Assembly: GCA_036554605.1 (NCBI GenBank)
Contig: DATBMY010000381.1
Location: 1 to 17,048 of the forward strand
DNA: 17,048 bases
Direction of reading: 5' to 3'
Source of the DNA: DATBMY01 sp036554605
Lineage (GTDB): Bacteria; Acidobacteriota; Blastocatellia; UBA7656
Shown: piece after piece, positions 8,502 through 16,149 of the stretch
Numbering within the stretch: the first letter of the stretch is position 1
Layout of the letters: the number at the start of each line of letters is the position of its first letter
The notes under the pieces: model-generated
Seen by the model: the letters and a program-made list of their open reading frames with translations, nothing else
What the model was told of the DNA's origin: nothing
Database searches by the model: none
Made by a program: the position numbers and the translations under genes

Positions 8502-10001
8502 TTACCTGTCGGCTGGAGGCACCGGCCGCTCAATAGCAGAGTCAGTGGCCCGGCTTCCGGTTTTCCAGAGAACCCCCTTGGCCCTTGGCTCCGGCGCCTC
8601 GGGCGGCTCTTGCGCAGTTAGGGCGGACTCTTCCCCAGAATGGATCAGCCTGAGCAATACGCCATATCCGATGAGATAGTAGAGATACCACTGATATTGA
8701 ATCGACGAGAAAAAGCTGCAGACTATGTAGCCTATGATCGCGGCCTGCAAGCCTACGCTCATGTAATAGGTCTGCCTGACAAGATTGGCTCCATCATCTT
8801 CGAGTGTCGACCGTGCGAGATTGAAGCGCGGGCTGGAGTCGATTGAACCTCTGCTCTGGCGCTCGATCCGTCTTAAAGCGCGGAGGGGGGCGAAGATCAG
8901 GATCAGATAAGCGATGAGCCCCGCCACCCCGAGCTCGGCGGAAATCTCCAGGTAAGAGTTATGCGCGCGCTGCTCCTGCAAGGAATATATGTGATAATTC
9001 CCCATGCCGACCCCGATGAAGGGGTGAAGCAGGGCGACTCTGAGTGCTCGGTCAAGGTGGTCGCGCCGCATCTGCGCCGAGCCTGTCGGGTCACTTTGGA
9101 TGTTGAAGATCGATGTTATGCGTTGACCATAACCCCCGGGCGCCGCAAAAGCGAAGAAGGCAATGATTGCTAGAAAAGCGACGGCTGCCAGCATACGGTT
9201 ACTGCGGCCGAGTTTCCACAGCAGCACAGCTCCCACCGCCAGGAACCCGAGGAACCCGCTGCGCGAGAACGTCACCACGACGCCTATTGAGAGGAGCAGG
9301 GCGCAGGTTAAGTAGATCGCTCGACCGACACCCTTAGCCATAAATGCGAGTGTGACCGCCAGCGGCAGCAGCAGGTCGAAGCTCGTGGCCAGGTCGTTGG
9401 GGTTGCCGAACATGCCGCCGACAGCCCCGGCTATCCTGATGCCTCTGGTCGCGAAATCACCACTAATATAACTATTAATGGCGAATATAGAGAGCACCGC
9501 GCCGCAGAGAACAACCAGTCGCAACATTAGTCTCAGTCGCTCTCGCGTCCGGATGATATTGATCATCAAGACGAATATGCATACGACTTTAAGGAACGTA
9601 TCTTGTAGGACATGAATGGTATCGTCGGGAATGGCGGCGATCGGTAGAAACGCGACGCCGAGCAGCACGATCACGGCCAGCATCTTCAACTCCAGAGGCC
9701 AGATCGTCAGACGCTCGCTATGCCTGAGCTTCGAGATTATATAAGTGATGAGCGCGCCGTAGCCGACGATTCTTGTGATCGGGAAACTGCCGAAGATTTC
9801 CGGGAGCAGTTCGTTCGGGCGCGCGTACAGTAGTAGCGTGAACAGAAACAGGCCCGCGAAGGCAAGGCTGTGGGCGCTTCTGCCTTCGGCGTTTTTGCCG
9901 TCCCGGCGCGCGGCTACGAACCTCGCGATTGGCGGCCGGCCGCTAACAAACCGGCCCCCGGCCGGTACTCCAAGTCTCCCCTTATCATTCACTGCGCTCA
10001 T
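8502..10001 (-). CDS. O-antigen ligase/polymerase-like membrane protein (Wzy_C domain)
   Basis: This 499-aa inner-membrane protein has about 10-12 hydrophobic segments and a cytosolic N-terminal tail of roughly 45 residues rich in Arg. It belongs to the O-antigen ligase/Wzy_C superfamily: FGNPNDLA (198-205), the signature TFSRSGFLGF (244-253), and after it a large periplasmic loop with HPFIGVGMGNY (326-336) and the AHNSYLEIS motif (346-354), whose His is typical of WaaL and Wzy enzymes. The role would be polymerising lipid-linked repeat units in the periplasm, or transferring the finished glycan to an acceptor; the sequence does not separate these. As the only such protein seen in the locus, polymerase is the more economical reading. 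A weaker alternative is a protein O-glycosylation ligase. The start is 8 bp after the regulator stop, with AAGGAT overlapping that stop codon, so the two are probably translationally coupled. Confidence 0.85.
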   Translation of the reverse strand: MSAVNDKGRLGVPAGGRFVSGRPPIARFVAARRDGKNAEGRSAHSLAFAGLFLFTLLLYARPNELLPEIFGSFPITRIVGYGALITYIISKLRHSERLTIWPLELKMLAVIVLLGVAFLPIAAIPDDTIHVLQDTFLKVVCIFVLMINIIRTRERLRLMLRLVVLCGAVLSIFAINSYISGDFATRGIRIAGAVGGMFGNPNDLATSFDLLLPLAVTLAFMAKGVGRAIYLTCALLLSIGVVVTFSRSGFLGFLAVGAVLLWKLGRSNRMLAAVAFLAIIAFFAFAAPGGYGQRITSIFNIQSDPTGSAQMRRDHLDRALRVALLHPFIGVGMGNYHIYSLQEQRAHNSYLEISAELGVAGLIAYLILIFAPLRALRRIERQSRGSIDSSPRFNLARSTLEDDGANLVRQTYYMSVGLQAAIIGYIVCSFFSSIQYQWYLYYLIGYGVLLRLIHSGEESALTAQEPPEAPEPRAKGVLWKTGSRATDSAIERPVPPADR

Positions 10002-10009
10002 GCCTATCC

Positions 10010-10543
10010 TTATCCTTTAGTCCCGGCGCTGAGGATCCCGGCATGCCTGGCGGACGTGCCTGTGCTGCTTACCTGGCCGGGGCTCGCGGTCATGTCCGAA
10101 AGCATAACGTCGTTGGTCTTACGCGGGGTTAGTGAGAGTTGCGACAGCAGGCAAGTGACGGGTGTCAGGCTGAGACCCAGCAGGTGAAGGTAAAGCGCCA
10201 GGCGGCTCACCTCCAGCACGGGCGGCGGCATCTCATTCCCATCCAGCTGGAACTGGTCGGGGAATAGCTCGGTAATGTAGGACCTGACGACCAGCCTGTG
10301 CAGGTCGAGGCGCTCTGTGAGATTTAGTATGTCTCTCGGCGAGACGCCCAGGCCCATAGCGAGCCTCAGAGAGCTTTCAAGGCTAAGGTTTGCTATGACC
10401 GAATTCTGTATCTTGGACAGTAATCCCTGGTCGAATCCTGTTAAGCGACAGAAGTCTGACTGCTTCAGTCCGAGCTCCGCGAGCCGCTCCTTTACGAAGA
10501 TGGCCAAGGGCGTCTGTTGTTCTGATCTAACTCTGTTTCCCAT
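10010..10543 (-). CDS. XRE-family helix-turn-helix regulator
   Basis: This 177-aa protein has a Cro/C1-type (XRE) helix-turn-helix near residues 14-77. LGLKQSDFCRLTGF and QGLLSKIQNS form the second and third helices, and LRLAMGLGVSPRDIL is the usual closing helix. The remaining 100 residues match no domain I recognise and may mediate dimerisation or ligand sensing; residues 110-140 are Leu-rich and the tail is Ser/Thr/Gly-rich. It probably binds DNA and may control this locus, but nothing in the sequence proves the target. It sits inside a structural EPS operon, 91 bp after the wza-like gene and 8 bp before the ligase-like gene, and shares their strand. The start at 10543 is backed by a strong GGGGAGGA four bases upstream. 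Confidence 0.82.
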   Translation of the reverse strand: MGNRVRSEQQTPLAIFVKERLAELGLKQSDFCRLTGFDQGLLSKIQNSVIANLSLESSLRLAMGLGVSPRDILNLTERLDLHRLVVRSYITELFPDQFQLDGNEMPPPVLEVSRLALYLHLLGLSLTPVTCLLSQLSLTPRKTNDVMLSDMTASPGQVSSTGTSARHAGILSAGTKG

Positions 10544-10601
10544 TAGTCCTCCCCGAGTTTCAGTGTTTCCTGGCCTTCACGGTGCCCGATCCCAAAGGGT
10601 A

Positions 10602-10633
10602 CATCCGCGCGCGGAGCGCTGCTGCTACGGATG
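10602..10633 (-). repeat. Nested inverted repeat just after the wza-like stop codon
   Basis: CATCCG at 10602-10607 pairs with CGGATG at 10628-10633, and inside it GCGC (10609-10612) pairs with GCGC (10616-10619) around GGA. The dyad ends one base past the stop codon of the wza-like gene at 10635-10637. On the minus strand no T tract follows, so it does not look like a standard intrinsic terminator. It may act as an mRNA 3'-end or processing hairpin. Confidence 0.45.
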
Positions 10634-10634
10634 G

Positions 10635-11414
10635 CTACTTGCCCGCCAGGAAAGCGGCGAAGCGGCCGAAGCCTATCAGCGAGGAAACCAACGAGATCTT
10701 TTTCCTGGCATTGCCGTGCACGACTACTATGTCACCGGCTCGCAGCATCACGTTCTCTTCGTCGGCCGCTTTGCCCTCGAATACGCGCTTGATATTTATC
10801 TTCGAGGTGTAAAGGCGCCCTCCCGCCATCTGGCGGTGCAATGTAATGTTGGTTTTGCTGCCATAGTCGGTGATGCCGCCCACCGCGGTGATCGCGTCGA
10901 GCACCGTCATAGGCCTGGCCATCAGGATGATGCCGGGATTATTGACGTCTCCGAGCACGCCCACCTTCGCGCTATTGGCCGTGAGCAGCGACACGCTGAC
11001 CTTCGGATCTTTTATGTACTGGCTGAGGTCGGTAGTAAGCCTTTCTGTGAGGCGGCTGATTGTGAGCCCTACGACTTCCACTTCACCAATGAGGGGATGA
11101 TAGATCCGCCCGACCGGAGATACCGTAACCTTCTCAAGCGAATAATCCGGCTGACCTAGAATGCGTATGGCCAGCTCATCGGCAGGGCCGACCCTATAGG
11201 TCGAATAGAAATCGCGATAGATGTCCTTGAAGTACTCATCAGATTCATCCGGCGTGGTAGTCGGGACTTGCTTATGTGGGTCAACAATCTCTCCATTCTG
11301 TTGGGGTGATCTTTCTGCTTGCGCTTGAGCTGATGAGCTTGCTCCCCCACTAGAGCAGAGCATTACGACAAGCACAAACATTGCGGCTCTAGAACTCCAA
11401 AATAGTCTCTTCAT
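10635..11414 (-). CDS. Wza-like polysaccharide export protein
   Basis: This 259-aa protein has a Sec signal peptide (MKRLFWSS, a hydrophobic core, then ASSSAQA near residue 32). No good lipobox is present: the Cys at 20 follows Leu. The Poly_export domain covers about 70-150, starting YRVGPADELAIRILGQPDYS, and one SLBB domain covers about 148-235 (VGVLGDVNNPGIILMARPMTVLDAITAVGGITDYG). The C-terminus (KKISLVSSLIGFGRFAAFLAGK) is a hydrophobic/amphipathic helix that could cross the outer membrane, as Wza's last helix does. The expected role is a periplasmic/outer-membrane ring that exports the polymer in concert with the Wzc-like pair. I chose the ATG at 11414, preceded by GAGGAGA; the frame runs open upstream to 11543 but that part has neither signal peptide nor ribosome binding site. 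The name wza would be by function, and orthology is not shown. Confidence 0.88.
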   Translation of the reverse strand: MKRLFWSSRAAMFVLVVMLCSSGGASSSAQAQAERSPQQNGEIVDPHKQVPTTTPDESDEYFKDIYRDFYSTYRVGPADELAIRILGQPDYSLEKVTVSPVGRIYHPLIGEVEVVGLTISRLTERLTTDLSQYIKDPKVSVSLLTANSAKVGVLGDVNNPGIILMARPMTVLDAITAVGGITDYGSKTNITLHRQMAGGRLYTSKINIKRVFEGKAADEENVMLRAGDIVVVHGNARKKISLVSSLIGFGRFAAFLAGK

Positions 11415-11456
11415 CGTTATCTCCTCTACAAAAACTGATTGCCTGATGCGGGCCGG

Positions 11457-11494
11457 CGAAAGTCGAAGGCGCTGCGATCGACCGTACTTTCGAC
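11457..11494 (-). repeat. Overlapping alternative inverted repeats between transferase and wza-like genes
   Basis: CGAAAGT (11457-11463) and ACTTTCG (11486-11492) form one perfect 7-bp dyad. GTCGAA (11462-11467) and TTCGAC (11489-11494) form another that shares bases with the first, so only one can pair at a time. They lie in the 129-bp leader of the wza-like gene. No T tract follows. A regulatory role is possible but unproven. Confidence 0.35.
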
Positions 11495-11543
11495 AGCCCC
11501 CGTCCTCAGTCCCACATCGAACTATCTTTATCCTCGCAGTCAT

Positions 11544-12923
11544 TCAACGAGCACCTCTGCCGAACAGCACTATTCTGACCGTTTCGAATATGATGATCGC
11601 GTCGAGCACGGGCGACTGGTTCTTAATGTAGTAAAGATCGTACTGGAGTTTTTCCATCGAATCTTTAACCGATGCGCCATACTGATAACGGACCTGAGCC
11701 CAGCCCGTCAGTCCGGGTTTCACCATATGGCGCTGCGAATAATAGGGCACCTCGCGCTCAAGCCATTCGACGAAGACCGGGCGCTCGGGCCGCGGCCCTA
11801 TGAAGCTCATATCGCCGCGGATCACGTTGATAAACTGCGGCAGCTCGTCGATGCGCAGCTTGCGAATGATTCTCCCTACGCTGGTCACGCGGGGGTCAAG
11901 TTCGTTCGCCCAGACCGGTCCGGCGGCTTCGGCGTCTACGTGCATGGAGCGAAACTTGATTATCTTGAAAATCTTATTTTGTTTGCCCACACGCTCCTGC
12001 GTGTAGAAAATCGGGCCTGCCGAATTGAGCTTAATCGCAACGGCCGTCAGCGCGAGGATGGGGAGCGAGATAATAAACCCGACGACGGCAAGGAAGATCT
12101 CGAGTAACCTTCGAAACCGCTTATAGACGCGCCTGCCCGCCGACGGATTTGAGAATATCAGCCAGCTCGGGCGCAACGTCTCTATGCTGATCTTGCCCGT
12201 CAGCTTTTCATAAAACGAGGCCATCTCCTCGATGGCGACGTCATCGCTCAGCTTCATCTTCATCAGCGGTTCGATAGGCAACCGGCCCCGCCAGTCAGAT
12301 ATCGCGACCACGATTCTGTCGGCGCGGTAAAGTTCGACCAGTTCCCCGATTTGCGAAGTGAGGCCGATCACGCGCGGGTTGATCAGGCTCTGGCCTACCA
12401 GCTTGGGGTCGTCTCCGATAAAGCCTACGACTTTGTAGCCATGCTCGCGGTGGTCGAGCACTTCACGCGCCAGGTTGATGGCGTTCTGATCGGTGCCGAG
12501 GATAATCACCCGCTCGGCCATCTGCGGATGGCCCAGCAGCCACATCGCGAATATGCGCCAGCAAGTCATCATAGTGAGCATCAAAAGCAGGCTCACGGTG
12601 AAGACCCCCCGGCCTATCGTTATCTGGGGGAGCGCGTAAAAGATTATGGCCTGCGTAATCGACGCCAGGCCGATGGCCTGAAGGATGCGGATGTAGAGTA
12701 CCGCGCGCTGCCGAATCATCCGCAGGTCATAGAGATCGAACATGAAAAAGAAGCCCTGCACAACCACCATAACCAGGAGTATCTTCAGCCACCCACGCTG
12801 TTGTAGGAAGACTACGGGGGCCTGTGACTCGAACCGGATGTAGAGCGCCGCCACGCCACAAAGACATGTGAGGAGGCTCTCAAACAGCAAGAGACAGAAT
12901 GTTCGCGAACGATCCCTTAACAT
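11544..12923 (-). CDS. Undecaprenyl-phosphate sugar-1-phosphate transferase (EpsB/WbaP type)
   Basis: This initiating phosphoglycosyl transferase would move a sugar-1-phosphate from a nucleotide sugar onto undecaprenyl phosphate at the inner membrane. The protein is 459 aa. Four N-terminal hydrophobic segments (about 10-30, 45-65, 84-100, 107-130) precede a Rossmann-like CoA-binding-type region (ERVIILGTDQNAINLAREVL, 137-156). A further re-entrant/membrane helix is at about 273-297. The C-terminal bacterial sugar transferase domain carries KLNSAGPIFYTQERVGK (298-314), FKIIKFRSMH (319-328), KLRIDELPQFINVIRGDMS (355-373), FIGPRPERP (374-382) and KPGLTGWAQV (402-411). All expected catalytic blocks, including the Asp-Glu pair in RIDELPQ, are present. 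It resembles the transferase class linked to PEP-CTERM-type EPS loci. The ribosome binding site is weak (CAGGG close to the ATG). The first sugar (glucose, galactose or another) cannot be read from sequence. Confidence 0.9.
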   Translation of the reverse strand: MLRDRSRTFCLLLFESLLTCLCGVAALYIRFESQAPVVFLQQRGWLKILLVMVVVQGFFFMFDLYDLRMIRQRAVLYIRILQAIGLASITQAIIFYALPQITIGRGVFTVSLLLMLTMMTCWRIFAMWLLGHPQMAERVIILGTDQNAINLAREVLDHREHGYKVVGFIGDDPKLVGQSLINPRVIGLTSQIGELVELYRADRIVVAISDWRGRLPIEPLMKMKLSDDVAIEEMASFYEKLTGKISIETLRPSWLIFSNPSAGRRVYKRFRRLLEIFLAVVGFIISLPILALTAVAIKLNSAGPIFYTQERVGKQNKIFKIIKFRSMHVDAEAAGPVWANELDPRVTSVGRIIRKLRIDELPQFINVIRGDMSFIGPRPERPVFVEWLEREVPYYSQRHMVKPGLTGWAQVRYQYGASVKDSMEKLQYDLYYIKNQSPVLDAIIIFETVRIVLFGRGAR

Positions 12924-12941
12924 AACCCTGGAATAGACTCA

Positions 12942-12973
12942 CCACCGGCGCTGGTTGAAAACCATACCGGTGG
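12942..12973 (-). repeat. Strong nested hairpin between the ATPase and transferase genes
   Basis: CCACCGG (12942-12948) pairs perfectly with CCGGTGG (12967-12973), and TGGTT (12952-12956) pairs with AACCA (12960-12964) inside. On the minus strand the stem ends about 18 nt before the transferase start codon and has no T tract after it. It is more likely a translational or mRNA-stability element than a terminator. Confidence 0.5.
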
Positions 12974-12983
12974 GCAACTGCCT

Positions 12984-13859
12984 TTAAACCCGGTTGAGCA
13001 CCACGCCGAAAATACTCTCCTGAGAAAAAGCCGCGACGGCTTTGCTCATCTGCGACGAGGTTATCTTGCCCGCGCGTATTACAAGGATCACTGAATCGGT
13101 AAGGCGGGCGAGCAGCTTGCAATCGCCCGTCGTCAACAACGGCTGTGAGTCGAAAAGGATGAAATCGTATTGGGTCTCAAGACTGCCGATCAACTCTTTG
13201 AAGGCTGACGAGGCGAGAAATTCGGCGGAATTCTCTACCCGCTCGCGGACCGGGAGGACCACGAAACCGTATGGCATGATTTTTACGGCGGCTGAGTTGA
13301 CCGTCGTCTTGCGCGAGACCACTTCGGCGAGTCCCACCTCCGTGTCTCCCCCGAGCAGTCTCATCACCGAAGGCTGACGCAGGTCACTGTCTATGACCAG
13401 TACGCGTTTCCTGGCTCGCGAAAGCGCGCAGGCGAGGTTAATAGTGACACACGTACGTCCCTCGCCTCGCTGAGCGGAGGTCACAAGAATGCGCTTGAGC
13501 GGCCGCTCGGAAGCCTCTGATATCAGCGAGATGGCAAGCTTGTCGAATTGATCCGAGGCGGCCGTGTTTAAGTCGGAGAAGGCGACTATATGTGGGTCGA
13601 TGCGCGTCGCATCGAGCGTGAAGTCGCGCTCGATGCGGGCTAGCGCCTGACGCGCGCGCGCGGTCTCCTCCCGGTTCGATCTCTCGATCTCGGCCGCGGT
13701 GGGGGGCCTTAGTGAATAATTGAGAAAGTCAAATCGGTCCTGTTGCTGAGCCCGCTTCACGTCGGACTCAAGCTCGGCGAAATCGATCTGTTCTTCTGCC
13801 AGTTCGGAGGTGGAGCGTTCCATCTCCGCCTTTTTAAGTGCTTCGTATACTTTTCCCAT
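12984..13859 (-). CDS. CpsD/Wzc-type P-loop ATPase, probable degenerate BY-kinase
   Basis: This 291-aa cytosolic protein is the separate ATPase partner of the upstream Wzz-type membrane protein. It opens MGKVYEALKKAE, as in EPS-associated tyrosine autokinases. Residues 120-291 form a MinD/BY-kinase P-loop fold. Walker A reads SAQRGEGRTCVTINLA (128-143), with Arg135 where the family has the ATP-binding Lys (GEGKS/T). Walker A' is LVIDSDLRQPS (154-164) and is normal. The Walker B region reads ILFDSQPLL (234-242), with Gln in place of the first Pro of DxPP. The last tyrosine is Tyr231; the C-terminus lacks the Tyr cluster that BY-kinases autophosphorylate. It may therefore bind nucleotide or act as a structural partner rather than as an active kinase. 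The start has GAAGG upstream and lies 63 bp after the chain-length gene. Family assignment is secure; activity is uncertain. Confidence 0.85.
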   Translation of the reverse strand: MGKVYEALKKAEMERSTSELAEEQIDFAELESDVKRAQQQDRFDFLNYSLRPPTAAEIERSNREETARARQALARIERDFTLDATRIDPHIVAFSDLNTAASDQFDKLAISLISEASERPLKRILVTSAQRGEGRTCVTINLACALSRARKRVLVIDSDLRQPSVMRLLGGDTEVGLAEVVSRKTTVNSAAVKIMPYGFVVLPVRERVENSAEFLASSAFKELIGSLETQYDFILFDSQPLLTTGDCKLLARLTDSVILVIRAGKITSSQMSKAVAAFSQESIFGVVLNRV

Positions 13860-13922
13860 TTCTTAACCTTCGCCTTTAGACTTCGGCCGTTAGAGATTGC
13901 TGTCCACCAAACCACACGTTAA

Positions 13923-15491
13923 TTACTTGCTCGCGAGAATCTGAAAGACATCGAGTTTATCCAGCAGGATAAAGAAAGCGGGTATGAGTATCGCTGCAAG
14001 CAGTATCGACCCAATCCCGCGTGCGATCAGAAGCCGTCGCGCCCGATTGCGCTCGGACGAGGTGTTTATTTCCGGGATCAGCGCGAGGACCGGCACATCC
14101 AGGTAATACTCCACATCGCGGTCGTTGCGTATGGAGAATAGGCGAGGGATTTCAACAAGTGCGGCGGCAATGAACCCGGCCAGCAGGGCCATCAGCACCG
14201 CTATCATCTTGAGCTTCGAGCGGTTGGGCGCGATGGGCGTCTGCGGCAAGATGGGTTTGTCGATTACCTGAAAGAGCCCTGAGCCGAGCCCGGCCGCCAC
14301 GGGTTGCAGCGCGAGGGAATCCTGCTTCCTAAGAAGCAATTCGTAGCGATTGCGCAGCCTGTCGACCTCCGTTTCCGTTTGAGGGTCCGCCGCGCTTGAC
14401 GCCACGTACCCGCCCGCGACCGGGACCGCGGCGCTGCTCGGTCGAACAACAGCCGCTCCCGCCCCCTGGCGCTGTATATCGCGCTGTACGATACCGAGTT
14501 CGATATTGAGGCGCGCCAGCTCGCGTTGCAGCGAGCGCAACTCCCGCGCCTCGGCCGAAGCGGTCGGCGCGCCGGTCTGGTCGCCGCTCGCGAGTTGAGC
14601 CAGTTGGCGATTGATCTCCGCCAGCTGGTTTCGCGTCTGTACAAGTTTCGGGTTCTTTTCCGTGTATTGCGAGGAGTAGTCGTTGATCTGCGCTTCCAGC
14701 TCGGCCTTGCGGACTAGCAGCACGCCATAGGAGCTGTTCGCGCGGCCGTCATTGCGGGCGCTTTGGACTAACTTTTCCTGTTCTGCGATCTGCCGTTTCT
14801 GCTCGGCAATCTGCTGCTCGATTGCGAACTGCTTATCGCTGAGCGTCGCCATGGACGAGGCCGTCGCCTCGCGCCGGGAGCGCGACACATTGGCCTCGCT
14901 GGCCGACCGCCCTATGACCATCCTGCGTATGGCGGCGGCGGTGCGCTGCTGGCCGATCTCATTGAGCCGCGTTTCGATCTGGGCTATCTCGGCGTTGAGC
15001 GCAGTGGCTTCCTCCGCCGTCTGCTTCTCTATATCCTCATTCATCTTCCCAAACAGCGAGACCAGATCGGTCGCCACGGCCTGCGCCGCAACCGGGTTGC
15101 TGTTGCGGTATGCGATCAGAATCGTCTCCGGTCTGTCATCTCGCCATTTGGTCTCGACTGTTATGTCTTTGCGTAAACGGGCGACCGAGGCGTCGCTGAT
15201 GGCGCCTACCCCTGCTCCGGGAGAGAGGTTATGACGCTCGACCACATCTCGGAGGAAAGAATGGCTCAGCATTCCCTGATGGATTGCGGCTACACGAGCA
15301 GCGACTGCCTGCTGAGACTCCTTATGGCCCGTTACTACAATTGCGGCGCGCGATTCATAGACGTTGGGCAGGCCCCTGATGACAAAAAATGTTGATATCA
15401 ACATTAAAATGGTCACCAAAAAAATCAGCAGTTTTCTTCGCCAAATGATCTGAAGGTATTCTGTGAAAGAACGCGGTCTGAAGCTGGCCAT
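13923..15491 (-). CDS. Wzz/GumC-type chain-length and copolymerase protein
   Basis: This 522-aa inner-membrane protein is a polysaccharide copolymerase that would set chain length and bridge to the outer-membrane exporter. A first membrane helix lies at about 19-39 (RKLLIFLVTILMLISTFFV), then a Wzz domain with SRAAIVVTG. A long periplasmic coiled coil spans roughly 150-345 (EEATALNAEIAQIETRLNEI and QQIAEQKRQIAEQEKLV are clear heptads). A Pro-rich VIDKPILPQTPIAPNRSK (409-426) precedes a second helix at about 427-447. A short cytosolic segment with VPVLALIPEI and a third hydrophobic helix (about 491-511) follow. The fused kinase domain of E. coli Wzc is absent and is supplied by the next gene. 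The start at 15491 has an excellent GAGGTG four bases upstream. It is the first gene of the minus-strand series, so promoters should lie to its right. Confidence 0.88.
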   Translation of the reverse strand: MASFRPRSFTEYLQIIWRRKLLIFLVTILMLISTFFVIRGLPNVYESRAAIVVTGHKESQQAVAARVAAIHQGMLSHSFLRDVVERHNLSPGAGVGAISDASVARLRKDITVETKWRDDRPETILIAYRNSNPVAAQAVATDLVSLFGKMNEDIEKQTAEEATALNAEIAQIETRLNEIGQQRTAAAIRRMVIGRSASEANVSRSRREATASSMATLSDKQFAIEQQIAEQKRQIAEQEKLVQSARNDGRANSSYGVLLVRKAELEAQINDYSSQYTEKNPKLVQTRNQLAEINRQLAQLASGDQTGAPTASAEARELRSLQRELARLNIELGIVQRDIQRQGAGAAVVRPSSAAVPVAGGYVASSAADPQTETEVDRLRNRYELLLRKQDSLALQPVAAGLGSGLFQVIDKPILPQTPIAPNRSKLKMIAVLMALLAGFIAAALVEIPRLFSIRNDRDVEYYLDVPVLALIPEINTSSERNRARRLLIARGIGSILLAAILIPAFFILLDKLDVFQILASK

Positions 15492-15520
15492 GTTTCACCT
15501 CGGAAGTTAGAGTAGCGGCT

Positions 15521-15533
15521 TGTCTTTAAGACA
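15521..15533. repeat. Palindrome TGTCTT-T-AAGACA upstream of the first EPS gene
   Basis: This is a perfect 13-bp inverted repeat with a single central base. It ends 30 bp upstream of the chain-length gene's start codon. A TTAAG motif lies at its centre. The position suits an operator or a leader hairpin; neither is demonstrated. Confidence 0.4.
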
Positions 15534-16149
15534 GGCTCTGGAGTTGATAAGCTCATGACGCAATGGCATGATCAGTATTCAACTATCGAAAAGAAAACTC
15601 CTTGCCGTTTCAGCTTTCGGGTTATTAAGCCTTTTATGCCAGCGGTCATCGACATTAAGGATTGACCCTGGAAGCAGCTGGTCCGCCGGAGTCGTCATAG
15701 CTGAAGAATCTCCCCGGTTTTACCCACATACGAGAGGTTTGCTAACTTAAAGTCGGTCTCAGTGCCCATGACAGGGCTTAACTTCCCGATGCGAAGAATG
15801 AAATGGCTAGAATCAGTTAAGCTACTCTTTATTAGTTTGGTCTCACGACGCACTGAACCCCCCTTGCTCGCACACCTACACCTATACTTTCTACAATGAA
15901 CACAGAAAACTTAAGCGTCCCTGTCTTTTAACTTAAACCGTCAGTGTTAAGAGTTTGGCATCGGTTCGAGTAAAATAAAGGATTACGGCGGTCCACACGA
16001 TTGGGTAAAAAACAGGGCTCTCGAAAGCTCTTCATCTTTTCGGACCCTCAATACCATCTCGTTACCTAAGATAATTACAACACCCGATAATTTACAAAAA
16101 AAACATCAAGAGTTTTCATTGTTGTTCAATTTGATCCGCTGATAAGAAA

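Noticed and set aside
11415..11543. Upstream extension of the wza-like gene
   Set aside because: The extension would bury the signal peptide inside the protein; the ATG at 11414 has a strong GAGGAGA and restores an N-terminal signal.
15568..15750. 60-codon plus-strand ORF with a signal-peptide-like start
   Set aside because: No ribosome binding site, no sensible mature protein, low-GC intergenic setting and no domain.
15956..15970. TGGCAT resembling a sigma-54 -24 box
   Set aside because: The matching -12 TTGC is absent at the required spacing.
16006..16030. Weak minus-strand hairpin followed by a run of six T
   Set aside because: The stem has only about four pairs and no gene upstream on that strand needs a terminator here.
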